Notes: generated by a model from the letters alone, not told the origin. A stretch of DNA of 64,000 nt from Croceivirga sp. (GCA_028281025.1 JANQKR010000014.1:55911-119910), one strand, 5' to 3'. Numbered from the stretch's first letter, positions 28,740 through 38,814 are shown. Numbers and translations: made by a program.

Positions 28740-29817
28740 ATATATAGGTCTAACCTTTACCCTTCTCCCATTTGTCGCTACCGCGATGTCCGGTGGAGGT
28801 GGAATGAAAGGAAAATATACCAAGGAAAAAACCATAAAAAAGGAGTTTGCGGTCAATTCCGATGCACTTTTAAAAGTTAAAAACAGCTATGGCAACCTTA
28901 ACCTCACCTCTTGGGACCAAGACAAGGTGATGATAGAGGTGCACATTAAAACCAATGGCAATAACGAAGAAAAGGTACAGGACCGTCTGGACGAAATCGA
29001 TGTTGATTTTGAAAATACCCCCAGTATGGTGTCCGCCATGACCCGATTTGGCGACCGTGGCAGAAATTGGGGATGGAAATGGGGAAAACGGAACAATGTA
29101 AGCATACAGGTAAACTATACGATTAAGTTGCCGGTAAAAAATAGTATAAGCCTTTCCAATGATTATGGCAATATCTATCTGGACAGGGTAGATGGTCATG
29201 CCAAAATAAACTGTGACTATGGAAAAATGAAGATTGGACAGCTTCGTGGGAGGAATAACGAGTTGCGTTTTGATTATACTTCACGTTCCACTTTTGAGTA
29301 CATCAATAGTGGTGAAATTATAGCGGATTATTCCGGATTTACCGTTGAAAAAGCAGGTAATCTAAAAGTAAATGCGGATTATACCAATGCGGTTGTGCAA
29401 GAGATGAAAGACCTTAACTACACCTCGGATTACGGTTCTATGGAGGTGGGCAGTGTGGGAAGTGTATCCGGTAATGGGGATTACATTGGTATTAAGCTGG
29501 GCAAGGTCAATGGGGATGTTAGCATAACGGCAGATTATGGTTCCATAAAAATTGATCAAATGACTGCAAATGCGGGGGACCTAAACATACGTTCGGATTA
29601 TACGGGCATCAAAATTGGCTACGCAGATGGCTATTACTTTGACTTTGAAATTTCAACGGAATACGCCGGGGTAAGTGGCAAGGATGATTTTGAAATGAAC
29701 ATCAGTAAGGAAAAATCCAGTGAACGCTATTACAAAGGGTACTATGGTAAACCCAATTCCGGAAATACCGTGAACATCAATAGTGAATACGGTGGGGTCA
29801 CTTTTTATAGAAACTAA
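28717..29817 (+). CDS. Secreted beta-solenoid-like protein (DUF4097-type) with repeated D/E-Y motif
   Basis: Signal peptide; repeats SNDYG, NCDYG, RFDYT, IADYS, NADYT, TSDYG, NGDYI, TADYG, RSDYT, STEYA, NSEYG. Confidence 0.8.
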   Translation: MMRTLLFKYIGLTFTLLPFVATAMSGGGGMKGKYTKEKTIKKEFAVNSDALLKVKNSYGNLNLTSWDQDKVMIEVHIKTNGNNEEKVQDRLDEIDVDFENTPSMVSAMTRFGDRGRNWGWKWGKRNNVSIQVNYTIKLPVKNSISLSNDYGNIYLDRVDGHAKINCDYGKMKIGQLRGRNNELRFDYTSRSTFEYINSGEIIADYSGFTVEKAGNLKVNADYTNAVVQEMKDLNYTSDYGSMEVGSVGSVSGNGDYIGIKLGKVNGDVSITADYGSIKIDQMTANAGDLNIRSDYTGIKIGYADGYYFDFEISTEYAGVSGKDDFEMNISKEKSSERYYKGYYGKPNSGNTVNINSEYGGVTFYRN

Positions 29818-29842
29818 AAATCAAAGCTAAATAACAACTAAA

Positions 29843-30568
29843 ATGAAAAGGATTTTAACGTTGAGCCTCGTATTGTTCTCCATACTGGCAACAGCACAAT
29901 GGAACAAAAAGAAAATAAGGGGAAATGGAAATGTGGTCACCATAGAACGTAATGTTGGTGAATATGATGCCATAGCGTCCGCGGGTTGGTTTGATGTAAT
30001 CCTGGTATCCGGCAAGGAAGGAAAGATTACACTAAAAGGAGAGGAAAACCTTTTGGAATACATTGAAACCGAGGTGAAAAACGGAAAACTGACCATCAAA
30101 AAAGAAAAAGGGGTGAATTTATCATCCTCCAAATGGAGGAATGGCATTGAAGTGACCATCCCCATTGAGGACATCAGCGCTGTGAGCTCAGCTGGATCGG
30201 GTGATGTTATTTCCAAAACGACCATTAAGGCAGATACGTTCAAAGCCTCTGTTGCCGGATCGGGTGATATTACACTTGCGGTGGAAGCCTCAGACTTAAA
30301 AGCCTCGCTCTCGGGCTCAGGCGATATGGATCTATCCGGTTCTGCAAATACCTTTACGGTTTCAGTTGCCGGTTCTGCCGATATTGATGCTTTTGACCTA
30401 ACGGCGGATTACGTTACGGCCAATGTTGCGGGATCGGGCAAGTTGAACGTTACCGCCAAAGAAGAAATAAAAGCACGGGTTTCCGGTTCCGGGGACATTA
30501 CCTACAAAGGAAATCCCACTAAAATAGACAGTAAATCCGCTGGTTCCGGAAATATTTCGAGCTACTAA
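29843..30568 (+). CDS. Head GIN domain-containing (DUF2807) protein
   Basis: GNGNVVTIERNVGEYDAIASAGWFDVILVSGKEGKITLKGEENLLEYIETEVKNGKLTIK; SGSGD repeats. Confidence 0.9.
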   Translation: MKRILTLSLVLFSILATAQWNKKKIRGNGNVVTIERNVGEYDAIASAGWFDVILVSGKEGKITLKGEENLLEYIETEVKNGKLTIKKEKGVNLSSSKWRNGIEVTIPIEDISAVSSAGSGDVISKTTIKADTFKASVAGSGDITLAVEASDLKASLSGSGDMDLSGSANTFTVSVAGSADIDAFDLTADYVTANVAGSGKLNVTAKEEIKARVSGSGDITYKGNPTKIDSKSAGSGNISSY

Positions 30569-30592
30569 TTAAACAATCAAAAAATAGAAATC

Positions 30593-31315
30593 ATGAAAAA
30601 AGCACTAACAATTGTTTTGGCCATACTAACAGTTACCTTATCCAGCGCCCAATGGAAACGCGTTAAGGGAAATGGGAAAACCGTGACCATTGAACGTTCC
30701 GTGGGGGAATATGACCATGTAGCACTTGCGGGTTGGTTCGATGTGGAACTTGTGGATGGTACCGAGGGACAACTGACCCTTAAGGGGGAGGAAAACCTAT
30801 TGGAATATATCAAGACCGAGGTTAAGGATGGTAAATTGACCATCAAACAAAAAAGGGGCATCAATTTGAAGCCTTCCAATTGGAATGATGGAATATTAAT
30901 TACCGTTCCCGTTGAAAATGTGGATGGTGTGTCCTTGTCGGGATCTGGTGATATCGTTGGGAAAACAGTATTGAAATCCAATCGTTTCAGGACTTCAATC
31001 TCAGGTTCCGGTGATATCTCCTTGGAAATTGAAGCCGCAAGTGTGGATGCTTCAATGTCCGGTTCTGGCGATATGAACCTATCCGGAAGGGCCACGGATT
31101 TTGAAGTATCCGTTTCAGGTTCCGGAGATATTAGGGCATATGACCTGGAAGCTGATTTTGTGGATGCCCAGGTATCCGGTTCAGCGGACATTAAGGTCAC
31201 GGCAAACGAAATGCTTAAAGCACGTGTTTCCGGTTCGGGGGATATCAGTTATAAAGGAAATCCAAAAAAGATTGATACCAAAAGCTCCGGTTCAGGGGAC
31301 ATTTCAAGTTATTAA
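30593..31315 (+). CDS. Head GIN domain-containing (DUF2807) protein, paralog
   Basis: Collinear with preceding protein: VGEYDHVALAGWFDVELVDGTEGQLTLKGEENLLEYIKTEVKDGKLTIKQKRGINL. Confidence 0.9.
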   Translation: MKKALTIVLAILTVTLSSAQWKRVKGNGKTVTIERSVGEYDHVALAGWFDVELVDGTEGQLTLKGEENLLEYIKTEVKDGKLTIKQKRGINLKPSNWNDGILITVPVENVDGVSLSGSGDIVGKTVLKSNRFRTSISGSGDISLEIEAASVDASMSGSGDMNLSGRATDFEVSVSGSGDIRAYDLEADFVDAQVSGSADIKVTANEMLKARVSGSGDISYKGNPKKIDTKSSGSGDISSY

Positions 31316-31346
31316 AAATCAAAAAACGACCCATCCAGTTAAGATA

Positions 31347-31374
31347 AAAGCCCTGATTTACATCAGGGTTTTTT
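31347..31374. terminator. Bidirectional terminator
   Basis: AAAGCCCTGAT ttac ATCAGGGTTTTTT between convergent genes. Confidence 0.82.
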
Positions 31375-32685
31375 ATTTACCCTGGTCAAAAGAAAAGCAC
31401 CGATCAAAAAGAAAACTCCAAGAAAAATGGCCGCATTTCGCATACTTCCAGTAACCTGTGCCACAAAACCGTAAAGAAAGGTCCCAATAATGATCCCTAT
31501 TTTTTCCGAAACGTCATAAAAACTAAAAAACGAAGTGGTATCCGTTGTCTCCGGAAGAAATTTGGAATATGTGGATCGCGACAGCGCCTGGATACCGCCC
31601 ATGACAATCCCCACCAAACCAGCTGCAATATAAAAATCCATTGGGGTCTTCAGAAAATAGGCATAAACACATAGTGCCAGCCAAAAAATATTAATGGTAA
31701 TAAGGGTTTGGATGTTCCCGAACTTTTTGGAGGCCTTGGCAGTGAAGGTAGCACCAAAAATTGCTACAAGCTGTATCACCAAAATGCTGATAATAAGTCC
31801 CGTGGTCCGCTCATTGTCCGTTCCCCAATCAATTTCCTCCTCACCAAAATATGTGGCAATCAGCATAATGGTCTGTACGGCCATGCTGTAAACAAAAAAG
31901 GCACCCAAATAACGTTTCAATTTGGTCTCAGCACCCAATTGTTGCCATACGGATTTTAATTCAAGAAAACCATTCAACACAATATTGGTACGCTCCCCTT
32001 CCCTTTTATATCCCTTTGGAAGGTGTTTAAAAGTATATTGACTAAATAATATCCACCATATGCCCACGGTCACAAATGAATACTTCATGGCCGTAATTTC
32101 GGCAACTTCACCAGCGCTGTCCAAAATGCCAAAAAGGGATGGTTTCATGACCATGGCCAGATTGATCAACAGCAGCAATACACTGCCTATATAACCTAAG
32201 GAAAAACCTTTGGCACTTATCCTATCTTGCTGCTCTGGGAAGGCAATGTCCGGCAAATAGGAATTATTGATGGCAAAACTCACCCAAAACCCAACCAGTC
32301 CAAAAAAATAGCAAACCAGCCCCAGATAAATGTTTTCCAATGAAAACCAATACAGGCCAATGCAGGAAGCCGCCCCCAAATAGCAAAAGAACTTAAGGAA
32401 TACTTTCTTGTTTCCCAGATAATCCGCAATTCCCGACACCAATGGTGTTATGATGGCGATAAATACAAAAGCGGCGGAGGTCACATAACTTATGAGCGGT
32501 GCACGCGCTATCTCACCGCCAAATACCAGAACCTTTTCTACGCCTGCAGATCTAAATAACGCCCCATAAAAAATTGGGAAAATGGCAGAGGAAATAACAA
32601 GGCTATATACGGAATTGGCCCAATCATAAAAAGCCCATGCATTCAAAAGCTTTTTATTACCCTTTATCGCCAACACTTTTGCCAT
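31363..32685 (-). CDS. MFS transporter, UMF1-like
   Basis: AWAFYDWANSVYSLVISSAIFPIFY; about 12 TM segments; SRSTYSKFLPE. Confidence 0.88.
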   Translation of the reverse strand: MAKVLAIKGNKKLLNAWAFYDWANSVYSLVISSAIFPIFYGALFRSAGVEKVLVFGGEIARAPLISYVTSAAFVFIAIITPLVSGIADYLGNKKVFLKFFCYLGAASCIGLYWFSLENIYLGLVCYFFGLVGFWVSFAINNSYLPDIAFPEQQDRISAKGFSLGYIGSVLLLLINLAMVMKPSLFGILDSAGEVAEITAMKYSFVTVGIWWILFSQYTFKHLPKGYKREGERTNIVLNGFLELKSVWQQLGAETKLKRYLGAFFVYSMAVQTIMLIATYFGEEEIDWGTDNERTTGLIISILVIQLVAIFGATFTAKASKKFGNIQTLITINIFWLALCVYAYFLKTPMDFYIAAGLVGIVMGGIQALSRSTYSKFLPETTDTTSFFSFYDVSEKIGIIIGTFLYGFVAQVTGSMRNAAIFLGVFFLIGAFLLTRVNKKP

Positions 32686-32698
32686 TCCCTAAAAATAG

Positions 32699-32725
32699 AA
32701 AAGCTGTCGGAATTGGACAGCTTTT
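32699..32725 (-). terminator. Terminator of M48 protease gene
   Basis: AAAAGCTGTC..GGACAGCTTTT hairpin. Confidence 0.78.
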
Positions 32726-32751
32726 GTATTTAAAACTTTGTCAATTTAAAT

Positions 32752-33567
32752 TTATTCGAACGATGTGACCCCAAATTTAGCGGCTTCCTGTTTGGCCTGA
32801 GGGGCCCATGCCGTTAAATTACTTATCCTGGTATCATTGGATGGATGCGTGCTCAAGAACTCGGGCGGGGCCTGTCCTCCGGATTTTGCTTTCATCCTTT
32901 GCCACAGTTTGGCCGCCTCATCAGGATTATAGCCAGCTATGGCCATAATCTGAAGCCCAATCAGATCTGCTTCTGTTTCATGGCTTCGGCTAAACGGCAG
33001 CATACCCAGGACGTTGGATCCTATTCCATAGGCCTGCATAAAGGCATTTTGCGTTTCCGGGGATTCTCCGCTGGTCGCAATTGCCGCTCCTACGGCACCT
33101 ATTTGTTGCAAGGTACCGGCACTCATCCGTTGGGCACCATGATCGGCCAGGGCATGGGCCACTTCGTGCCCCATTACAACGGCAACCCCGGTTTCTGTTT
33201 GGGTAATGGGCAGAATACCGGTATAAAAAACGATTTTACCACCGGGCATGCACCATGCATTTACCGTTTCATCCTTTACCAAATTATATTCCCATTGATA
33301 ATCCTTAAGGTAGCCGGGATAGCCATTGGCATCCAACCAACGTTCGGCAGCAGAGGAAATGCGCTGTCCAACTTCCGCTATCATTCGGGCTTCATCCGTT
33401 CCCGTAATGACATTATTCTCGGAAAGAAATTGATCGTATTGGGCAAAAGCCATTGGAAATATTTGTCTGTTTCCGTAAAAATTGAGCATCTTCTTTCCCG
33501 TAAACGGGTTGGTTTTACAGGCCATTGCAACCATGAAAACCAATAGTGTCAATACTAATTTTTTCAT
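32752..33567 (-). CDS. M48 family metallopeptidase, lipoprotein
   Basis: LVFMVAMACKTNP lipobox-like; VVMGHEVAHALADHGAQRMS; SRSHETEADLIGL; STHPSNDTRI. Confidence 0.93.
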   Translation of the reverse strand: MKKLVLTLLVFMVAMACKTNPFTGKKMLNFYGNRQIFPMAFAQYDQFLSENNVITGTDEARMIAEVGQRISSAAERWLDANGYPGYLKDYQWEYNLVKDETVNAWCMPGGKIVFYTGILPITQTETGVAVVMGHEVAHALADHGAQRMSAGTLQQIGAVGAAIATSGESPETQNAFMQAYGIGSNVLGMLPFSRSHETEADLIGLQIMAIAGYNPDEAAKLWQRMKAKSGGQAPPEFLSTHPSNDTRISNLTAWAPQAKQEAAKFGVTSFE

Positions 33568-33608
33568 AATGGTAATTTATCGTGTTTCTATTTTCAAGTT
33601 ACGAAAAA

Positions 33609-36008
33609 TTAAGGTCCAAAAACATGAAGTTCCGTAGTCTCTTTGCTTACTTCTATACTGGCCTTTCCATCAAATTTCACTGATTTCAGGTCCACCTCCT
33701 CATTATCCACCTCTATCCTTGAAATTTTAAAGGGAAGGCCATGAAACTGGATTTTAAGGGTATCGTAGGAAGTGGTAAAACTACCATCCTTAAATTGCTG
33801 TATGATCAATTCATTGGCTTTTCCCCTTAGTCTAAAATTACGCAGGCTGTAACGGCCCTTTTTATGGTCAAATCCCTCAAGTTGATCTTCGTAAATGGTG
33901 GATTTTTCCGTGCCTTCCTTATAATACACATCAATCTTCAATTCCGTTATATCTTTTTCGCCAACATACTGTTGAACTGGGTATTTAGGAATTATGGCCC
34001 CCTCTTTAATAAATAGCGGGATTTTGTCCAATGGGGCCGCAACCCACTTTTCAACTTTGCCATTTACAATTTCCTCAGTCCAATAATTGTACCACTTCCC
34101 TTTGGGGATATACATTCTCCGGCCCTGGGCATTGGGTTCTTGAACAGGACAGACCAAAATATGTTCCCCAAAAAGGAACTCATCGGTCCTGAAATGGGTT
34201 TGTGTATCCTCTTGGTCATAATACACCAAGGATTGAAGCATAGGCACCCCATTGGTCACATAATTGTAAAAGGTAGTGTACAGATAGGGGAGCAATTGGT
34301 AGCGCAGCTCAATGAATTTCCTCACAATTTCGGTAATCTCATCCCCAAATGACCATGGCTCTTGATCTCCATGATCACCACTGGAGTGTACCCTGCAAAA
34401 AGGATGGAATACACCAAGTTGTATCCATCTTGCGAACAGTTCCCCATTAGGTTGCTCGGCAAACCCACCTATATCCGAACCTACAAATGAATATCCGCTC
34501 ATGCACATACGCTGCATCTGTACATTAGCTATCCAAAGATGTTCCCAAGTGGCAACATTGTCCCCTGTCCATGTAGCGGAATAACGCTGTGTACCGGCAT
34601 AAGCGGCCCTGGTCAACACAAAAGGTCTTTTGGGAAAAGTATATTTCTTTAAACCATTGTAGGTGGCCCGTACCATTTGCATACCGTAGACGTTATGGGC
34701 TTTTCTATGGCTACAGGGATGGCCATCATAATCATGCCTTACATCCAAGTTTGCCGTTTTGGTGGGGACCTCCATAACGGCAGGTTCGTTCATATCGTTC
34801 CAAACGCCGTGCACCCCCATTTCCGCTATCATTTCCTTGTATAGACCGGCCCACCATTCCCTAACTTCGGGATTGGTAAAATCTGGGAATTTACATTCCC
34901 CTGGCCAGACCTTTCCTTTAAAATGGGGGCCATCTGCCCGTTTGCAAAAATAGTCCTGTTCCATTGCCTGTTGGTAGACCCAATAGTCCCGATCTATCTT
35001 TAATCCGGGATCGATCATGGTTACGGTCTTGAACCCATCCTCCTCCAATTCCTCGATCATTTTTTTTGGATCTGGAAAACGTCTGTGGTTCCAGGTAAAA
35101 CAGCGAAAGCCATCCATATAGTCAATATCCAAGTAAATGGCATCGCACGGGATTCTATATTTCCTAAAGTTTGATGCCAGTTGCTTTACCCTTTTTTCCG
35201 GGTAATAGCTCCATTTGGATTGATGGTAGCCCAAGGCCCACATAGGCGGTAATTCAGGCACTCCCGTTAAATCGGTATACGCCTCCACAACCTGTGAAAT
35301 TTTGGGGCCATAGAAAAAGTAGTAGTTCATTTCGCCACCATCCGCCCAGAAACTGGTCAGGTTTCTGCGTTCATGGGCAAAATCGAAATAGGTCCCAAAA
35401 GAGTTGTCAAAAAAGATTCCATAGGCCAGATCATTGTGCAGTCCCACATAAAATGGAATGGCCTTGTACAGTGGTTCCTGGTCTTTTCCATAGGCATAGG
35501 AGTCCGTTACCCAATTGGAAATCCTTTTTCCCTTTAAATTGGTATGTGAGGCTTTATCCCCCATACCGTAAAAGCTTTCCCCGGTTTGGGTAACCTTGGT
35601 CATTTTCACCACGTTGCCACCATAATCATAATTCTCCTCCCAGTGAAAACCACTGTCATCCTCATTGATCGGATTCCCTTCTAAATCCATGAGTTGGACT
35701 TTAAGGGTGGTTTTATCAATGTGAATTCGAATTTTTGCGGTCTCTATGGTATATTCTGAAATTTCGTCCTCAACTTCAAGCCTATTATATCCCGTGATAA
35801 CGTTCTCACTTACCGCATAGGAGAAGTCCGGTTCAAAAACATGTTCGGTCGCATACCTAAAACGGACCATACTATCCCTCAAAATGGTGAGCTCCAGGAT
35901 CACTCCATTTTGGGTCGTAAAGTACAGTTTATCATTATCCTGCTTAAAATCAACAATGTGGTTGGGGTAAAGATTGCCCCTTTTTTCAATCTCGGTATTG
36001 ACAATCAT
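33609..36008 (-). CDS. GH31 alpha-glucosidase
   Basis: ALGYHQSKWSYYPEKRVKQLASNFRKYRIPCDAIYLDIDYMDG, GVWNDMNEPAVMEVP, GDNVATWEHLWIANVQMQRMCMSGYSFVGSDIGGF. Confidence 0.95.
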   Translation of the reverse strand: MIVNTEIEKRGNLYPNHIVDFKQDNDKLYFTTQNGVILELTILRDSMVRFRYATEHVFEPDFSYAVSENVITGYNRLEVEDEISEYTIETAKIRIHIDKTTLKVQLMDLEGNPINEDDSGFHWEENYDYGGNVVKMTKVTQTGESFYGMGDKASHTNLKGKRISNWVTDSYAYGKDQEPLYKAIPFYVGLHNDLAYGIFFDNSFGTYFDFAHERRNLTSFWADGGEMNYYFFYGPKISQVVEAYTDLTGVPELPPMWALGYHQSKWSYYPEKRVKQLASNFRKYRIPCDAIYLDIDYMDGFRCFTWNHRRFPDPKKMIEELEEDGFKTVTMIDPGLKIDRDYWVYQQAMEQDYFCKRADGPHFKGKVWPGECKFPDFTNPEVREWWAGLYKEMIAEMGVHGVWNDMNEPAVMEVPTKTANLDVRHDYDGHPCSHRKAHNVYGMQMVRATYNGLKKYTFPKRPFVLTRAAYAGTQRYSATWTGDNVATWEHLWIANVQMQRMCMSGYSFVGSDIGGFAEQPNGELFARWIQLGVFHPFCRVHSSGDHGDQEPWSFGDEITEIVRKFIELRYQLLPYLYTTFYNYVTNGVPMLQSLVYYDQEDTQTHFRTDEFLFGEHILVCPVQEPNAQGRRMYIPKGKWYNYWTEEIVNGKVEKWVAAPLDKIPLFIKEGAIIPKYPVQQYVGEKDITELKIDVYYKEGTEKSTIYEDQLEGFDHKKGRYSLRNFRLRGKANELIIQQFKDGSFTTSYDTLKIQFHGLPFKISRIEVDNEEVDLKSVKFDGKASIEVSKETTELHVFGP

Positions 36009-36121
36009 ATTGAAAATGATTTAAAAGACTAACAAAAAAAGCACTTTAACCCGACATTAGGGGCCATTGGGAAAAGTACTTTTGAACAAATGCCCTACTA
36101 CAAGGTTATAGTTGTGGTCTT

Positions 36122-38017
36122 TTACTTATAAATCAGCAATCCTAGGGGGGGTAGGTTTACTTCAATTGAATTTTCCCTTCCGTTCCAAGGCGTATTTGAT
36201 GGCTTAACTGTCTTTTTGCCAGTGCCGCTTCCGCCGTATTTGCTGTCATCACTGTTAAAAAGTAGTTTGAGTTGTTTCCCCTTTGGCACCCCAACCCGGT
36301 ATTTTTCCCTTGGAACCGGGGTAAAATTACCGATGATGACCAAATCGTTTGCCGTATCATATCCTTTTCTAATGTAGGTCATCACAGAGTTTTCGGCATC
36401 GTTCCACTCGATCCACTCAAATCCCTCCGGACTGAACTGTTTCTCATACAAAGCGGGTTGTCCCCTGTAGATTTTATTCAAGTCCTGGATCACTTTTTTG
36501 ATGCCCTGGTGAAAATCATAGTCCAACAAGTGCCAATCCAAGCTTTCCAGAAAATTCCATTCAGAGGTCTGCCCAAACTCACCTCCCATAAAAATCAGAT
36601 TGGCACCTGGATGGGTGAACATATAGCCGAAAAGTAACCTTAGGTTTGCAAATCGCTGCCATTCATCCCCTGGCATCCGATAAATAAGGGAGTTTTTACC
36701 GTACACCACTTCATCATGGGAAAAAGGAAGCATAAAATTTTCGGTGAATGCATAGGTCATGCTAAACGTAAGATCGTTTTGATGGTGCTTTCTGTAAATA
36801 GGTTCCTTTTTAAAATATTCCAGGGTATCATGCATCCATCCCATCATCCATTTCATACCAAATCCGAGACCTCCAAAATGGACGGGTTTGGAAACACCAT
36901 TAAATGCCGTGGATTCTTCGGCAATGGTCTGGACCCCTCTAAAACTGGCATATACTTCTTGGTTCATCTCCCGAATAAAGGACATGGCCTCCAGATTTTC
37001 GTTATTGCCGTACATGTTGGGTTCCCATTCCCCTTCCTCACGGGAATAGTCCAAATACAACATGGAAGCCACCGCATCCACGCGTAAACCATCCGCATGG
37101 TACTCCTCCAACCAAAAAATGGCATTACTTATCAAAAATGCCCGGACCTCGTTACGACCATAATTGAAGATCAAACTTTTCCAGTCAGGATGATAGCCCT
37201 TACGTCTGTCCGGATGTTCATAGAGGTGGGAACCGTCAAAATAGCCCAAACCGTGTGCATCTTCGGGAAAGTGGGAAGGTACCCAGTCCAGGATTACCCC
37301 TATTCCCGCTTGATGGAATTTGTCCACCAGCAGTTTAAAATCCTCCGGCCTACCAAAACGTGACGTTGGCGCAAAATATCCTGTCAATTGATAACCCCAG
37401 GATGGGTCAAACGGATATTCCATAATGGGCATGAACTCCACATGGGTAAAACCCATTTCCTTCACGTAATTCACCAATTCCTCCGAAGCTTCAATATAGG
37501 AAAGGGACTCCCAACCATTTTTCTTTTTCCAGGAGCCCAAATGAACCTCATAAACGGAATAGGGCCTATCCAAACTATTGTGTTTTTCCCTGTTCTCCAT
37601 CCAATGGGCGTCCTTCCAACCGTAGGGAGCATCCCAAACTATTGAGGCCGTCTTGGGAGGTTGCTCGCAATACCTGGCAAACGGATCCGCCTTTTCAGTC
37701 TTAAGATCATGGTTATGGGAGGTGATTTTGTACTTGTAGTGTTCCCCTTTTTGAATTCCGGGAATAAAGCCTTCCCAAATCCCACTGGAGTCCCATCTTA
37801 CGTTCAATTCATGCGTTCCCTCCTTCCAATGGTTAAAATCGCCAATTACGGAAACGGATTTGGCCGATGGTGCCCACACCGCAAAATACACCCCTTTTTC
37901 CCCATCGACTTCCGTTAGGTGGGAGCCCAATTTTTGGTAAAGCCTAAAATGTTTTCCCGCCTTAAAAAGGTTAATGTCAAACTCGGTAAAAAGACTATGT
38001 GCGATAACGTTGGCCAT
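36122..38017 (-). CDS. glgB: 1,4-alpha-glucan branching enzyme
   Basis: FAVWAPSAKSVSVIGDFNHW, VHLGSWKK, MPIMEYPFDPSWGYQLTGYFAPTSRFG, DGLRVDAVASMLYLDYSRE, PFSHDEVVYGK. Confidence 0.95.
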   Translation of the reverse strand: MANVIAHSLFTEFDINLFKAGKHFRLYQKLGSHLTEVDGEKGVYFAVWAPSAKSVSVIGDFNHWKEGTHELNVRWDSSGIWEGFIPGIQKGEHYKYKITSHNHDLKTEKADPFARYCEQPPKTASIVWDAPYGWKDAHWMENREKHNSLDRPYSVYEVHLGSWKKKNGWESLSYIEASEELVNYVKEMGFTHVEFMPIMEYPFDPSWGYQLTGYFAPTSRFGRPEDFKLLVDKFHQAGIGVILDWVPSHFPEDAHGLGYFDGSHLYEHPDRRKGYHPDWKSLIFNYGRNEVRAFLISNAIFWLEEYHADGLRVDAVASMLYLDYSREEGEWEPNMYGNNENLEAMSFIREMNQEVYASFRGVQTIAEESTAFNGVSKPVHFGGLGFGMKWMMGWMHDTLEYFKKEPIYRKHHQNDLTFSMTYAFTENFMLPFSHDEVVYGKNSLIYRMPGDEWQRFANLRLLFGYMFTHPGANLIFMGGEFGQTSEWNFLESLDWHLLDYDFHQGIKKVIQDLNKIYRGQPALYEKQFSPEGFEWIEWNDAENSVMTYIRKGYDTANDLVIIGNFTPVPREKYRVGVPKGKQLKLLFNSDDSKYGGSGTGKKTVKPSNTPWNGRENSIEVNLPPLGLLIYK

Positions 38018-38171
38018 GACTTAGTTGTATTGTGAGTTGCAATATTACTCATCTTTTTTGTAGGAATATAATCCTGGGTTGAAACCTTGGCCTAAATTTT
38101 TGGAACGCTTTTTGATTTAAGTAAAAACGTTAAATTACAAGCAAGAAATCAAATCGGAAAAATCAATTTTT

Positions 38172-38702
38172 ATGAAAAAAGTCAAGATACTTTTGGGAAT
38201 AGTGGTAGTGGCCATCGCTTTGGGCTGCGAAGGACCCCAGGGACCTCCTGGGCGTGACGGCGTTAACGGTGCCAATGGTGCGGATGGTGAGGATGCACAA
38301 CGTGCCAGCGTTTTTGAGCAGGCCGTAACTTTTGCCTATGATATTGATAACAACTTATGGTCCAGTGAAGTCCTTTCCTTTGGAAATACCTTTAATGGTG
38401 ATGTCTTTTTGGCCTATGTCTCCTTGGACGAAAATCTTTTTACTTCCCTGCCAGCCAGTTTCTTTGATGAGTTTGGGGAATTCCAATATGTCTTTGACCA
38501 TGATGTGGACAGTGTCCAATTTCAGATTATAGGTGACAATGACCTAAGTGACTTGGGTGTGGATTTTACCGATAATGTTGTGACCAGGGTTGCCATTATC
38601 CCAGGGGATTTGGTTGCCGAATTTAATGTCAATGGGGAAATGGACATTATCAGTTTAATGAAGCAAATGAATATCAGCGAAACCGATATCATTTTCCAAT
38701 AA
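38172..38702 (+). CDS. Lipoprotein with short collagen-like (G-X-Y)7 segment
   Basis: VVAIALGCEGPQGPPGRDGVNGANGADGEDAQ. Confidence 0.85.
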   Translation: MKKVKILLGIVVVAIALGCEGPQGPPGRDGVNGANGADGEDAQRASVFEQAVTFAYDIDNNLWSSEVLSFGNTFNGDVFLAYVSLDENLFTSLPASFFDEFGEFQYVFDHDVDSVQFQIIGDNDLSDLGVDFTDNVVTRVAIIPGDLVAEFNVNGEMDIISLMKQMNISETDIIFQ

Positions 38703-38721
38703 GAAATATGCACAATGTTGG

Positions 38722-38752
38722 CCCACTGCAGCTGCGGTGGGCTTTCTTTTTG
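38722..38752 (+). terminator. Intrinsic terminator
   Basis: GCCCACtGCAGCTGCgGTGGGC followed by TTTCTTTTT. Confidence 0.75.
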
Positions 38753-38814
38753 GTATAAACTTAAGTAAATTTGAAAGGCTTGGGCGGAACTTCCGTCCAA
38801 GACAAAAAAGAAGG

